DNA from: Glebionis coronaria
Taxonomy: Eukaryota; Streptophyta; Magnoliopsida; Asterales; Asteraceae
DNA length: 64,000 nucleotides
Assembly: GCA_025667525.1 (NCBI GenBank)
Contig: CM046876.1
Location: forward strand, 533,312,038 to 533,376,037
Direction of reading: 5' to 3'
Part shown: positions 11,101 through 22,330 of the stretch, piece by piece
How positions within the stretch are numbered: the first letter of the stretch is position 1
How the letters are laid out: each line of letters opens with the position of its first letter
Position numbers and translations under genes: made by a program
Notes under the pieces: generated by a model
The model's input: only the letters and a program-made list of their open reading frames with translations
Database searches by the model: none
Told to the model about the DNA's origin: nothing

Positions 11101-14100
11101 CATCAAGAAGAACGTGCTCCCACTCAGGATGTGGTGGCTCCTGCTACTCCGGAGGTGGTGGCTCCTGCTACTCCGGAGGTGGTGGCTCCTGCTACTCCGG
11201 AGGCGGTGGCTCCTGCTACTCCGGAGGCGGTGGCTCCTGCTACTCCGGAGGCGGTGGCTCCTGCTACTCCGGAGGCGGTGGCTCCTGCTACTCCGGAGGT
11301 GGTGGCTCCTGTTACTCTGGAGCAAGGTGACTAATAATACATATTTCGCTGTGATTGTTGTTTGTTACAAAACTTGAAACTAGTCATACGCTTCTGTTTC
11401 CTAATATATTTGTACTGAAATCAATTGATCTTCAGCACGTGAGATTGCTCCTGTGGTGGAGAAAAGTATCCCCGAAGATGCTGCTGTATCGACAGAGGAA
11501 TCTCAAGTGAAAGAGGTTGTTCACGTTGCTAAGGAAGAAGTAACCCCTGTACAAGAGGAGGCCCCTGTTTCTAAGGTTGTTAATGAAGTGCAGGATTCCT
11601 TGCAACAGTTGGCTGTTGAATCTAACACCATTGCTGAAGATCAGCCAAAGAAGTCATATGCATCTATTGTAAGTGGCTTGTCGGCTTCTTTTGTTTGCTT
11701 TTATGTTTTTGCTTACATAACGCTTACTGATTGTTCACTGGAAGCGTGGATACATGTTTTCTCTGTGTAAGTGTAAAGAACGGTGAATAAAGATGCATGT
11801 GTGTTATATGTTAGTAACACCTAGGTCTGTTATCAAGGTTGTGTTTGGTTTGTAATAATGATTAGTAATGGTTGTAGGTTTCAGGTTTGAAAGATAAGTC
11901 GTAGAGAGAATTTAATTAGTTTAAAATTGAGGAGAGTGCGAGAGTGTAAAGCCTCCATTCTTCATGGGTTGTGTTTGAGTATGTTGTTATTTCTAACCCT
12001 AAACCCATACAACGAACATCCAATTTTAGCTATAATTTATTATATCCAATTTCTAACTCTGAATCCTTTTAAGAAACACCAACCAAAGTGTTATTGTTAG
12101 GTCATGTATGCTAAAGGGTATTCTGCAGTTATTGATTTTGTGTTTCTTTTGCCTAAGGTAATGAAATCGAAGAACAATGTTGTGCCCTCCGCATCTCCGG
12201 TACCTGCACCAAAGAAACCTCAACCAAAAAGACAGCAGCAACTGCCTGTGAATAATGCTCCAACAACTGTTGTAGCTGCTGAACCGATAGCTTCCAGTGC
12301 GGCGTCTGGTCAAAATGGTAACCATGAGGAAGAAGGTACACTTCCATCAATAGTGTTTCATGATTATTTTTTATCCCTCTTTTTTATATATGGCTTTCGG
12401 TTTCATTTTGTATTTTTTTTTCTGTATTTATGCACAATTTATGTACTGAGTTATCTTTCTGTTTTGTCTTTGGACAGCTGAAGGTTACTCTGTATACATC
12501 AAGGGTCTCACAGTAACTGTGACGCAGGAAATGCTTGAAGAAGAATTCAAGAAGTTTGGAGCTATTAAGCCTAATGGCATTCAAATTCGAAGCAACAGGG
12601 TATGTATCACCTCATTTTCATTTCTTATCAATATGTTTTTTTTATTATTGACACCACTGGTACTTGTATAACAGTTGCAGGGATTCAGTTTTGGTTTTGT
12701 CGAATTTGAGGTGCCTGAAGCAGTTCAAAAGGCGATTGAGGTATGTGAGTTGCCGGTACTTGTTTCTGTTTTTTATTGTTAAGTTCACTTGATGCTTTTC
12801 TTTAGCTTGTACAATCATATTAATTTCTTTACCAACCAATCAAGTATTTCTGTTATTGTTTCTGGCATGTCATAACCAATCATGTGCTCACGGAGTATAA
12901 TGTTCTTGCTTGCTACATGTTCTTCTGTTGCTGTCATTGTAGTGTTTTTATGTGTGTTATATACTCGTGGCTAGCTGATTAAATGTTGTTATGGTAATAT
13001 CTGTTTTACACACTGCTGGTTTGGTATTTGATCGATTTTACTAGTTGCTTGAGAATCATCTGTTTGTTGAATTTGACCTGGTGACCACGCCTTATAGAAA
13101 TTTACTAAAGTTAGTATGTTTCTGTATTTACTTGATGGTATGAATTTTTTATTGCGTAACAAGTAGTATCTCCTTGATAAAAAAAGTAGAAAAATTGCTG
13201 AAGAGAGCTGTTTTTTATTTGTTAATGAGGTAACTAATAAAAAAAGTATGTGAAGGGACTTGTCTCTAATACGTTGATTCTTGGATTCAGTTTGTATGAC
13301 TTGGGACATTACCCCTATATCTTATTGAACTCCATCAGACATTCTCCGATCGGTTTTTATGACTTGGCACATGAAATTATATCATTCTGAGCCTGTCCAG
13401 TTATTTTTAGTTATGTTAGTATTTCACATTTAGAATGTTAAAACTTTGGAGGTGAGCTTGGTTTTAATGGAAATTTTTTGCAGAGGTCTATAATATGTAT
13501 TAGGCTATCAGTGGAATCAAAGCACATTTGTGGCTATGTGTTGTTGTTAATGATATTAGTAACATCTTGTTTGGTGATAATGACTAGATCATAGATGTAT
13601 GATGTGCTATCTCTGTTTATCAACACGCCTTGCTACGCATGCACTTCTGTACAGAGTACAGACAGTGTCTCTCGACACTAGCTAAGATGATATATTCCAC
13701 CTAGTTATAGTCTTTTGACATATCTTGTTTGATGTTCAGGCTTCACCAATCTCAATTGATGGGCGCAATGCTGTTGTTGAAGAGAAGCGATCTACAATGT
13801 CTAGAGGTACGTTTTAGATATTTCCTCACACACTCTTATCCAAGTTAATTACTACTCTCAATCATCATATTCATATACCTAATTACCCTGTGATAAATTG
13901 ACATGTTCTTTCATAGGAGGATATCGTGGAAGATTCGTTGGTGGAAGAGGACCTGGAATAATCAGGAATGATAACATGAGAGGTCGTGGAAACTATGGTG
14001 GCGGTAGGGGTTACAATCGAGGCCCTGAGTTTGACGGGAACAGGAACAACTATGGTTACAGAAGTAACAGCCGTGGAGGATCATCAAACCGTGGTGGCGG

Positions 14101-14191
14101 CGATGGATATGAAAGAAACAACAATGGTGGTGGTCGTGTGAACCGTGGCGCGGATGTTAATGGAAATGCTACCAGAAATACACCACAGTGA
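8141..14191 (+). CDS. G3BP: G3BP-like protein (NTF2 domain + RRM + RGG tail), nine exons
   Basis: Exons: 8141-8176, 10401-10538, 10855-11326, 11436-11668, 12158-12335, 12478-12599, 12675-12740, 13740-13806, 13917-14191. All introns are GT-AG, and the phases join into one 528-residue frame ending in TGA. Residues about 12-128 form an NTF2-like domain (VGNAFVSQYY, LVHRFYQD, FFLAPQDNGFFVLSDIFRF). Residues 354-435 form an RRM, with RNP2 YSVYIKGL and RNP1 GFSFGFVEF; RNP1 is encoded mainly by exon 7. Residues from about 437 are an RGG/Gly-rich tail. This order is that of Ras-GAP SH3-binding proteins: cytoplasmic RNA-binding proteins that bind nuclear pore or stress-granule partners through NTF2 and mRNA through RRM/RGG. 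Residues 151-214 are eight in-frame octapeptide repeats. A 5' UTR intron upstream of the ATG is possible. Family call is firm; the paralogue is not determined. Confidence 0.93.
8286..9840 (+). repeat. Tandem array of hAT-like MITEs in intron 1 of the G3BP gene
   Basis: Five near-full units start at about 8286, 8562, 8839, 9123 and 9412, giving a period of 277-289 bp. Each holds a flank (TTAGTTAATGTTGTATGGTG) plus a 226-239-bp palindromic MITE opening with GGGGTGTTTGTTTAAGC and closing with its inverted partner CGAAACAAACACCC (MITE bodies 8327-8552, 8602-8829, 8878-9114, 9164-9400, 9451-9689). A sixth divergent partial copy covers about 9690-9840. Because the flank is repeated with the MITE, the array arose by tandem duplication of one insertion, not by five transpositions. 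A related solo copy lies at 15310-15690. Confidence 0.85.
11131..11322 (+). repeat. 24-bp coding minisatellite (8 units) in exon 3 of the G3BP gene
   Basis: Eight head-to-tail 24-bp units encode the octapeptide VVAPATPE or AVAPATPE; the last unit is diverged (VVAPVTLE). The unit is a multiple of three, so copy changes keep the frame. The tract follows the NTF2 domain and lies in the disordered linker before the RRM. Units differ by very few bases, which points to recent expansion or homogenisation. Confidence 0.95.
12741..13739 (+). other. Intron 7 of the G3BP gene, no further feature
   Basis: This 1-kb intron separates the exon encoding RNP1 from the last part of the RRM. It begins GTATGTG and ends GATGTTCAG. 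I see no transposon end or gene in it. Confidence 0.75.
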
Positions 14192-14820
14192 GTTTCTGCT
14201 TGAGAAAAGATAGTTTCAAGAGTGAGTATTAGCGTCAGATTTTGATATTGCCGTGGGGGAGTAACATAATATTAACGGTTATTTATTGGTTAGCTTTTGG
14301 GGGAATTTCTATTTAGGTGATAATAGCGGGATAGGAAGAGGCTGGGTCTTCTTATTTATAATCTTTTGGGCTACTTTTATTATTGTAGTATAGTTGTAGT
14401 GGAGGATTGTATTGCACTCGTATCTTGGGGATTGGTATTTGGTGATTATCATCAACGATTGCAAATGGGTTTTGTCCCGAGAAATCTAATGAGTTGGATT
14501 AAGTTTATCTTGTTGGTTACTATTATAATCTGCCAAATAGGTGTGACGGAGAATTACGTGTTGCAGTTTTATACCAATCCTTGTATACAAACATGTCTTG
14601 GTTTCACCTCTAGTTAGTCTTATGCTAGTAGTATTGACTATGAGCAGTGTGGTGTGTCTCAAAGCATACCATCGCGTGCAGTCTTAAAACTTATGTACAA
14701 CAACAATGATACCCAATCTCACTTGAGCAGAATGAGGGAAGTGAAATGCAGACATATCATACTTTTATCTTAGAACTTATGTAATTTGCATTATCTAACT
14801 CATGTAATTAAGTTGGATTA
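14192..14820 (+). other. 3' UTR and downstream flank of the G3BP gene
   Basis: The T-rich sequence after the stop codon is taken to be the 3' UTR. No clear AATAAA was found, so the polyadenylation site is not placed. No other gene is seen. Confidence 0.45.
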
Positions 14821-14905
14821 TGTGATTCACGACGTGTTTTTAAAAGTAAAGTTTGTGTTATCACAACTTCTGTGATTCACGACGTGTTTTTAGAATCAAA
14901 GTTTG
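14821..14905 (+). repeat. Direct repeat, two 35-bp copies 50 bp apart
   Basis: TGTGATTCACGACGTGTTTT followed by a similar A-rich end occurs at 14821-14855 and 14871-14905 with three differences. It is a local tandem duplication of unknown role. Confidence 0.8.
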
Positions 14906-14983
14906 CACTAAACCTTTGGTGTCATGTGAATTGCAGTAGATAAGTATTTGCGTAATATACATAAAAAGTAAATAGTTCTTAAT

Positions 14984-15136
14984 CTTCTTCCTCATATCAA
15001 CGTTGCGGTTAGACCATCATGTTACATGTTTTTTGTTCGAGCGTCGACTAAAAACGACATGAATTAGAATTACTTTTATCTTAATTTTGCAAAAGTGGCC
15101 TAACCGCAATAATGATGCAATACTGATGAGGAAGAG
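14984..15136. mobile_element. Short inverted-repeat element, possible MITE
   Basis: The left side carries TCTTCCTCAT and TTGCGGTTAGACCA. The right side carries their inverted partners TGGCCTAACCGCAA and ATGAGGAAGA. The element would be about 150 bp, with imperfect arms and an 11-base difference between them. No clear target duplication was seen, so the class is not assigned. Confidence 0.4.
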
Positions 15137-15309
15137 GGCAACTTTTTGAGTTTAGTAATCATTTTCGAGTCACAAAGGTTAAAAAGCTTATTTTACAATG
15201 CAATTTTCTTATAATATGTCCTTATGACTTTAAGGGTGTGTTTGATAAAGATAGCAAGAGCGGGACCTAACAGTAAGCAATATAAACGAGCATTAGCCGT
15301 GGATAGTAA

Positions 15310-15690
15310 GGGGGTGTTTGGTTTGGCTTATATAATGTAAACCCATTTCAGCTTATATAACATAAGACACAATTTTGTTGCTTATTTAGAGGTTTATGGG
15401 CTTATATAAGTTTATTATATCATGATAAACTCATATAACCCGATAAGTCTCAAAATAAGCCACAAAATTAGGGCTTACGTTATATAAGCCGAAAATAAGC
15501 CATATTTCGGCTTATATTTTATAAACACTACCTTTTGAAGCTTATTGGTTACTTATGAGCTTATATAAGTTTATTATATCATAACAAACTTAGATAAACC
15601 CACAAGTCTCCAAATAAGCCACAAAATTGAGGCTTATGTTATATAAGTCGAAATAAATTTACGTTATATAAGCTAAAACAAACAACCCCT
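15310..15690. mobile_element. Solo hAT-like MITE related to the G3BP intron array
   Basis: It starts GGGGTGTTTGGTTTGGCTTA and ends with the inverted partner TAAGCTAAAACAAACAACCC. The interior is built from repeated GCTTATATAA / TTATATAAGC palindromes like those in the intron array. The target duplication could not be fixed. Superfamily assignment rests on terminal similarity only. Confidence 0.6.
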
Positions 15691-16318
15691 AACAATATTC
15701 TTTTACCAAAACATTTGTACATGTAGTTATATGTGTAATAGTGTTTTAAACAACTCTTATAATACTTCCTAAGACGTTAAACAATTCGAAAAAATATATA
15801 AAGATACATATTGCTTCACAAACAAACATTAAAAGCATAAAGCTCAGGGGCGAGCATACGGTCGAAACCGACCCGAACAAAATCCGACCAAAACTAAAAC
15901 CGAGTTAAAGAAAACTGACAATCGAAAGTTAAACCGAATTTAAATACGGGTCACCAAAACCAAAACGACTAAGTCTTTGTTTTGACTTAATCCAAACCAC
16001 CCAAACTACATATCCGAAACCAAAAGTCGAACAAAAGAAGCTCGATTCGACTCTATATTTCAGCCAGTTTGTGAGATCGATTTAGTCTTCGAGTACATGC
16101 TTCGCAATAACGCTCACCGTTTTTTTACTAAATGACTTACGTAAAAGAATAATTTAATATTCCGGCCCCACACGGTGTCCCTCTTCCCACCGTCACACCC
16201 CTTTCTAAATCACAAACACCCCTTTCACACACTCTCCACTCTGTGTTAAAATAACCAACACACTTTTTATCAACACTCACAAAAAAAAAACCACATTTTG
16301 TCGGTCAGTCAACTAACC
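15691..16318. other. Intergenic region and promoter side of the GAUT8 gene
   Basis: The stretch 15850-16090 is low-complexity DNA rich in ACCGAAAC-type motifs. The last 150 bp are C/T-rich and probably hold the GAUT8 core promoter and 5' UTR. I found no convincing TATA box; TTAAAATAACC near 16246 is weak. Confidence 0.4.
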
Positions 16319-19196
16319 ATGGCGATCACCGGCACCAGCCGGACACGTCACCCACTCACATTCCTTCAATTCACTCTCGCAATCGCCCTCTTCTTATTCA
16401 CTCTCACATTTTTCTTCACTTCTTCACACGACGTCGTTTCATCCATTCACAACACTGTAAGCATATTCAATTCATCCTTTATTTATTTTTATATAATTTT
16501 AGAAATTAGTTTATTCCGGAACTCAAAACTGTATTATTCATTATAGATCTATACTTGCTTTCAAATCCGATCCATTAATTATATAAAATGTTTAACTCTA
16601 GATATTAGGTTATACTGGAACTCAAACTGTATTATTATTTCTTAGATCTATACTTGCTGCTTTCAAATCTGATCCATTAAATTTACATTCTGACCTGTAT
16701 TATTTGACCGATTTACTCATCTTTTTGCTAAATTTGAGTATAAATTACGCTTAATGACCGAATTAAAAAAAGTATGCTACATAGATCCAGAATTTTTTTT
16801 TGGAGAGTTAGATGCATTTCCGTGCGATTAGTTCTAGTTATACTTTAATATTCTTTGATTTTTTGTAATTGTAGAAATTAGGTTATAAATCCGATCTATA
16901 CTAGCATTATTTTCCGTATTGTGGTACTTTATAATGTGTTAAATTAGTTTAGTTCTGCTGTACTGATTTTAGAAATAAGGTTACACGATAGATACGAACG
17001 AAATATTGAAATATGATTCGTTAAAACTTAGAAGTATTATTTTCTTTACTTATAATTTGATGCTGTGCTGATTAATTGTAATTGTGTTGATTGTAGAGTT
17101 TAGGTTTTGCGTTAGATACAAATGAAACGATCGTTATATTAAAATCTGATTCGTTAAAAGCATTATTTTTGTTACTTGTAATTTGATGATGTGCTGATTT
17201 TTTATAATTGTGTTGACTGTAGAGATCAGGTTTTGCGTCAGATGCGAACGAAACGGTGTCATTACGTAGATCTGTTCTCGCGTTGAAATCTGATCCGTTA
17301 AAGCCTAGATTTGATCAAATCCGTAAACAAGCAGATGATCATAGATCGTTAGCGTTAGCTTACGCGGCGTATGCGCGTAAACTAAAGCTTGAAAACTCGA
17401 AGCTTGTTAGGATTTTTGCTGATCTGAATAGGAATTATACAGAGCTGTTGACGAAACCGGTTTATAAGGCGTTGTCTGAGTCTGATGCGAGTTTAATAGA
17501 TGAGCAGACGTTAAGGTTGTTTGAGAAGGAGGTTAAGGAGCGGATTAAGGTGACGAGACAAGTGATTGCGGAGGCGAAGGAGTCGTTTGATAATCAACTT
17601 AAGATTCAGAAGTTGAAGGATTCGATATTTTCGGTAAATGAGCAGTTGACGAAGGCGAAGAAGCAAGGTGCGTTTTCCAGCTTGATTGCAGCGAAATCGA
17701 TTCCGAAGAGTTTGCATTGTTTGACGATGAGGTTGATGGAAGAGAGGATTGCACATCCGGATAAGTATAGTGATGAAGGGAAGGAACGGCCAGTTGAGTT
17801 TGATGATCCAAAGCTGTATCATTACGCCATTTTCTCCGATAATGTGATTGCTGCGTCGGTTGTGGTGAATTCTGCTGTTAAGAATACGAAAGAGCCTTGG
17901 AAGCATGTTTTTCATGTTGTGACGGATAAGATGAATTTAGGAGCTATGCAGGTTATGTTTAAGATGAAGGAATATAACGGTGCTCATATTGAGATTAAGG
18001 CGGTTGAGGATTATAAGTTTTTGAACTCGTCGTATGTTCCTGTGTTGAAACAACTTGAATCAGCGAATTTGCAAAGGTTTTACTTCGAGAATAAGCTTGA
18101 GAATGCAACAAAAGATACGACTAATATGAAGTTTAGGAATCCCAAGTATCTGTCGATTTTGAACCATTTGAGGTTTTACTTGCCTGAGATGTATCCAACA
18201 CTGCACAGGGTTTTATTTTTGGACGATGATATTATTGTTCAGAAGGATTTGACGGGGCTTTGGAAGATAGACATGGATGGTAAGGTGAATGGAGCTGTGG
18301 AAACTTGTTTTGGGTCGTTCCATCGGTATTCACAATACATGAATTTCTCTCACCCTTTGATTAAGGAGAAGTTCAATCCTAAGGCGTGTGCATGGGCTTA
18401 TGGGATGAATTTCTTTGATTTGGATGCTTGGAGGAGGGAGAAGTGCACTGAGGAGTATCATTACTGGCAAAATCTGGTATGATTATTCTCCTTTGTAAAT
18501 ACTCTCATTACATTTACTGATAAGTGATTTCTTTGATTGTGTGACTGTTTATTTTCGATGTTAGACTGCTTAACTAGCTTAAAAATATAGTCTGTTATAA
18601 GAATTGACCTGCTTGATTCCATTGACGCCCCAGGACCATATTTAGTTATTGAGGTCTTATATGTTTAGGGCCTGTCAACGAGGTGATCTGCTAGTGACTT
18701 GACCTGATCTGACCTGACTCATGACCTAATTACCCGTTAGCTAATGGATCTTGATTGGCCACAAGATCCAACAGATCCTGATAAACGGCTCAAGACCCAT
18801 ATTTTTGAACAATTGCGCCTATACTATAAATCCTGTTGTGTTCCTATGTAATTATGAAAAATCTTGTGTGGTTCTGTTTATCTGATATTTTAACTAAGAA
18901 TGATAAGTTTATCTTTGCAGAATGAAAACCGTACGTTATGGAAATTGGGGACATTACCACCTGGTCTGATCACATTTTATTCCACAACAAAACCTTTAGA
19001 AAAATCTTGGCATGTTTTGGGGCTTGGCTATAATCCAAGCATAAGCATGGAAGAGATTAATAATGCTGCAGTTGTTCATTTCAATGGGAATATGAAACCA
19101 TGGCTTGACATTGCCATGAACCAATTTCGCCCACTTTGGACCAAATATGTCGACTATGATATGGAGTTCGTGCAGGCCTGCAATTTTGGTCATTAA
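16319..19196 (+). CDS. GAUT8: Galacturonosyltransferase, GAUT8/QUASIMODO1 type, three exons
   Basis: Exons: 16319-16456, 17223-18476, 18921-19196, all phase 0 with GT-AG introns, encoding 555 residues; the family member GAUT8 is of about this length. Residues about 14-34 are a hydrophobic signal anchor, giving a type II Golgi membrane protein. A coiled-coil-like stem runs to about residue 230. The GT8 catalytic domain follows, with LYHYAIFSDN, the DDD metal/UDP-sugar site at residues 380-382 (LFLDDDIIVQKD), and HFNGNMKPW starting at H517. The product should transfer galacturonic acid from UDP-GalA to homogalacturonan in pectin synthesis. Near-identity to the QUA1 sequence I know over long stretches (for example KQADDHRSLALAYA, SFDNQLKIQKLKD) supports this over GAUT9. 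No break is seen. ATG 16319 directly precedes the hydrophobic anchor; an upstream in-frame TTG is not needed. Confidence 0.95.
16496..17222 (+). repeat. Decayed tandem copies of the exon-2 acceptor in GAUT8 intron 1
   Basis: The real exon-2 junction (TTGACTGTAG, then AGATCAGGTTTTGCG at 17223) has look-alikes upstream. One at 17097 matches through GAAACG and on to AAATCTGATTCGTTAAA. Others begin at 16973 and 16875. Two weaker copies near 16498 and 16601 share TTAG, TTCAAATC and GATCCATTAA. Spacings are 126, 124 and 98 bp between the last four junctions. The downstream spacer (TTGATGNTGTGCTGATT) is repeated too, so this is tandem duplication of acceptor plus exon start plus intron. Confidence 0.8.
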
Positions 19197-20226
19197 ACTT
19201 AATGTTGCGGATGGTTTTAGCTCTCATCACTCGGTAATACTAGTCCTGTCCTGCTTGGAGGATATTCTTTGTACCTTTACACGTGAACGCTTCATCAAAT
19301 GTTGTGGAGTTCCTATTGTTGCCAGTTCCAAGTTTGGCGCCATCGTTTTATATATTAGTTTTGAAATTCATTTCTGAAGTGTTGATAGTTTTAGAGTTAA
19401 TTTATATATTGCTACATGTTTAAGTAATTGATTATGAGAATGCAGAACAATATATACAATGATAGTCATAACTTATGCTTTTAAAAACCTTTGTTAGTTG
19501 AAGTCAAATATAGATTACGTTATTGTTGCTTTTGGATGGAAGGGTTCTGATGAGCCGTTAAGTTTTTGAATTTGAAAGGTTGTGATAAACGGTTAAGTTC
19601 GAGTAATATCAATGTCTTAACAGAGTTCATCATAATTTATATCCTAGCATTCACTCACCAGTTTCATGGATATCTGCAAGACGTTGTATGGTGAGTTTAT
19701 GATAAATATATCATTCACTCACTCGCCATCTTGACTATCCGCAAGCTTCTGATAAACTTAATCGGGTTACTCAACATCGCGTTCATCATATTTTCGAGTA
19801 AGTAGGTTAACATTTCATTAAAAAGTTTTTTGCCATTTAAGTCGAAGACTTTTGCTACATCCACAAAGGTTAAAATCTTTGAACATATACTTGCATCACA
19901 GATGCTCTTTTAATATCTTTTGGGGGGAAAAAACACACAATCCAAAGAGAGTAAATAAGGTTTTAAGCAACTATGAACATCTTAGAAAGACGAAATCTGT
20001 AAAAATATAAACCAAAGAAACAAAACGATTTTATTTAGTGTGATTCACTTATTGTGTTTACAATACAAAAGATTAAAGAATTTAAGCGATTGTGAACAAA
20101 ATAACAACTGACAGACGATCTTGATAACCAACAATAGAAGAAAACAAATTTTCACATAACATTAATAACACGATTGTAAAAGTCAAAGCAATGAGCACCT
20201 CATTCTTCCAAGATTTGACATATTTA
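19197..20226. other. GAUT8 3' UTR and intergenic region
   Basis: The first few hundred bases after the stop are probably the GAUT8 3' UTR. The rest is AT-rich with no recognised element or gene. Confidence 0.5.
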
Positions 20227-20766
20227 GTCATTCAAGGATTAATTCCATATATATCCAACTAAAAGAATGAAATGCCATATTTATCCAGCTAAATTTTATA
20301 TTATCATATATGTCTAACATAAACATCAAATTTATCATATTTACTTGATTATAAAATCATTTAAAAATGAATTTAACTCATTAAATTCCCGTTATACCCT
20401 TTAATTTGCTCGATGATAAACTGTTCCAGGCAATTTGTTGACCATCTGTATGTCGGCGAGTGTTTGTGTGTCTTTCTCATTTCTATTCATATAATAAGAT
20501 TAACCCTCTTCACTTGTCCCACCTCAGCGTCACATCATCTCAATTAATTAAAACAAAAAACCAACTAAACACCCACTCACTCACAACTAGTCTCTTTACT
20601 CTTCACTTGGATCCCACTACTCATCATTTTATTTCTTTTTTCATTTTTCACACAAAATAAAAATTTATTTCACTTAAATAAAACATTACAAATACGGAAA
20701 TAAAAATTACAAATACTGAATAAAATTAAAAACGATACAATACAATACGGGACGGTACGACGGAAT

Positions 20767-21158
20767 TTAATCGGTTTCGGGATCCGAATCAGATTCCGAT
20801 GAAATACCCCACGATCTCTTGATGAATTCGCGTGTCTTTTCCCACTTGATCTGCTTCGCCAACTCTTGTTTCTCCCATTCTTCTTCTGCTAATGCTTCTT
20901 CATCATTAAGCAGTTGATATTCTTGTGCCTCAGTAAGACGGAACTCAGCAGGTACCTGGTATTTTTCAACAGGGCTCTCTGGTTGATGAATAGTAGGAAC
21001 GGATGATTCACCCATCGTGTTTGGGTAAGGTTGTGGAGGGTAAGGTCCTGGAGGGATTGTCTCTGGTACCTTTTTCGGTGTCGATGGGTTGCTTCGAGTA
21101 GCTTTTCGTTTGTTTTGTTTTTTGTTTGCAGAAGACCAGAAGTGTTTCCTTGAGACAT
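20767..21158 (-). pseudogene. Broken small acidic protein gene inside the MULE
   Basis: A minus-strand ATG at 21158 opens MSQGNTSG, then one missing base shifts the frame. From that point a lysine-rich, then proline-rich segment (PSTPKKVPE, PPGPYPPQPYP) runs in one frame into MGESSVPTIHQ. It ends in a Glu-rich charged helix (NDEEALAEEEWEKQEL) and the acidic tail SSESDSDPETD. Total about 130 residues. A minus-strand CTATAAATA lies about 50 bp upstream. I do not recognise the family; an accessory protein of another DNA transposon or a captured host exon are both possible. An internal ATG (21015) would give an intact 82-residue product. Confidence 0.5.
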
Positions 21159-21206
21159 GTTTTAGAGTATGGTTTTGTGTGAGAAAAAAAACTAAATAGA
21201 AGTAGT

Positions 21207-21216
21207 ATTTATAGTG
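21207..21216 (-). promoter_or_regulatory. TATA-like box upstream of the MULE-borne coding segment
   Basis: The minus strand reads CTATAAATAC about 50 bp before the ATG at 21158. It is followed upstream by several copies of a short ATAGCCGTTG/ATAACTGTTG motif (near 21223, 21248 and 21275). Confidence 0.4.
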
Positions 21217-21464
21217 AAAATATAGCCGTTGGAACCCATGTTAAATATAACTGTTGGAAAATTCAAATTTAAACATAGCCGTTGAAAAATTCATTACTGA
21301 AATTAAAATTATAACATAGAAAATAAAATAACATTACTGAAATTAAAATAACATTATTTAAATTAAAACTAGAATACCGAAATTAAAATTCTCTAATCCA
21401 TTCTTTTTTAGAATCCATATGTTTTTCGATTTTAACGCCTTCTTCAACCAAAGCATCATGTATT

Positions 21465-21697
21465 TTATCGTCTTTGTTCGATTTTTTTTTTCAAAAATTC
21501 GATTATCTGATCACGCCACTCTTTTGGAATATCCTTGCATTTTTCACATGCCTCCCGCAGTTCAAATTCTGAAGAGGATGCACTTTCAAATTTGAGGGCT
21601 AAATCCATAATCGCTTTCTGTCGAATGTTGTCTTCCTTAATTAGTTTAGCAACTAATTTTTGATTTGATCATAAGTGTGTGGAGCCGAACAAGCCAT
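21465..21697 (-). pseudogene. Second broken small coding segment inside the MULE
   Basis: A minus-strand ATG at 21697 opens MACSAPHTYDQIK. One missing base then shifts the frame, after which about 63 codons stay open to TAA at 21465: charged, helix-like sequence with KLVAKLIKEDN, two cysteines (EACEKCKD) and WRDQIIEFL. It lies upstream of and in the same orientation as the first segment, so the two could once have been exons of one gene or separate small genes. The family is not recognised. Confidence 0.4.
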
Positions 21698-22330
21698 TCT
21701 AGTAGTTTTTTTTTTAATTTTAGGGAATGAATATGATTGTTAAAATTGTTAAATGGGGGAGAGTTAATTTTTTTTTAAATATAACCGTTGTGAAACGGTT
21801 TAAAATTGATTGGGCCCCACAAATCTCTCTTTTTCTCTCGTTGAAATATGGCGAATAGCTAACGGCGAGGGGTGGGTGTCACGGCGAGCACCGACGAAGG
21901 TGTCACCTCGGACCGGCGAGCGTCCTTCGCCGTGACACCGTTTGCTCTTATAGCTTAGTGGATAGATTATAGATAGTCACCATGTAATACTACAAAAGCT
22001 TATGCCAAAGTTTTAATCCAACGAAGGTATATAAATGTATGTTCGGCTAGATAAGAAAAAGAATACACGAGAAACATGGAGTGATTATCTTGAATTATAG
22101 TTTAGGCATAATAATGAAACTGCTTAACTGAAGATGGACGGAATAAACATGGACTGTTAAAAGGATATAATGGGAATTTAGTACTTCCAAATTAGTTTTA
22201 TAATTAAATTAGGTAAATATGACAAATTTAATGTTTTGACTGGATAAATATGATATTATGAAATTTAGTTTGGTAAATATGACATTTCATACGTTCAATT
22301 GGGTATATATGGAATTAACCCGTCATTTAA

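Larger units (their letters stand above)
20236..22321. mobile_element. Mutator-like (MULE) element with long TIRs and 9-bp target duplication
   Basis: Terminal inverted repeats of about 165 bp lie at 20236-20403 and 22159-22321; both begin GG(A/G)TTAATTCCATATATA. Flanking 9-bp sequences GTCATTCAA (20227-20235) and GTCATTTAA (22322-22330) differ at one base. Long TIRs with a 9-bp duplication are typical of MULEs. No mudrA-type transposase is present. The 1.75-kb interior carries two broken minus-strand coding segments with a TATA-like box, so it is non-autonomous and may be a Pack-MULE. TIR divergence shows it is not recent. Confidence 0.8.

Noticed and set aside
11002..11377. Repeat-rich open frames overlapping the G3BP exon 3 on both strands (Arg/Ser/His-rich and Trp/Leu/Arg-rich)
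   Set aside because: These are frame shadows of the 24-bp coding minisatellite, which keeps all frames open.
20236..22321. Stowaway or PIF/Harbinger assignment for the 2.1-kb element
   Set aside because: Long TIRs and a 9-bp, not TA or TWA, duplication point to MULE.
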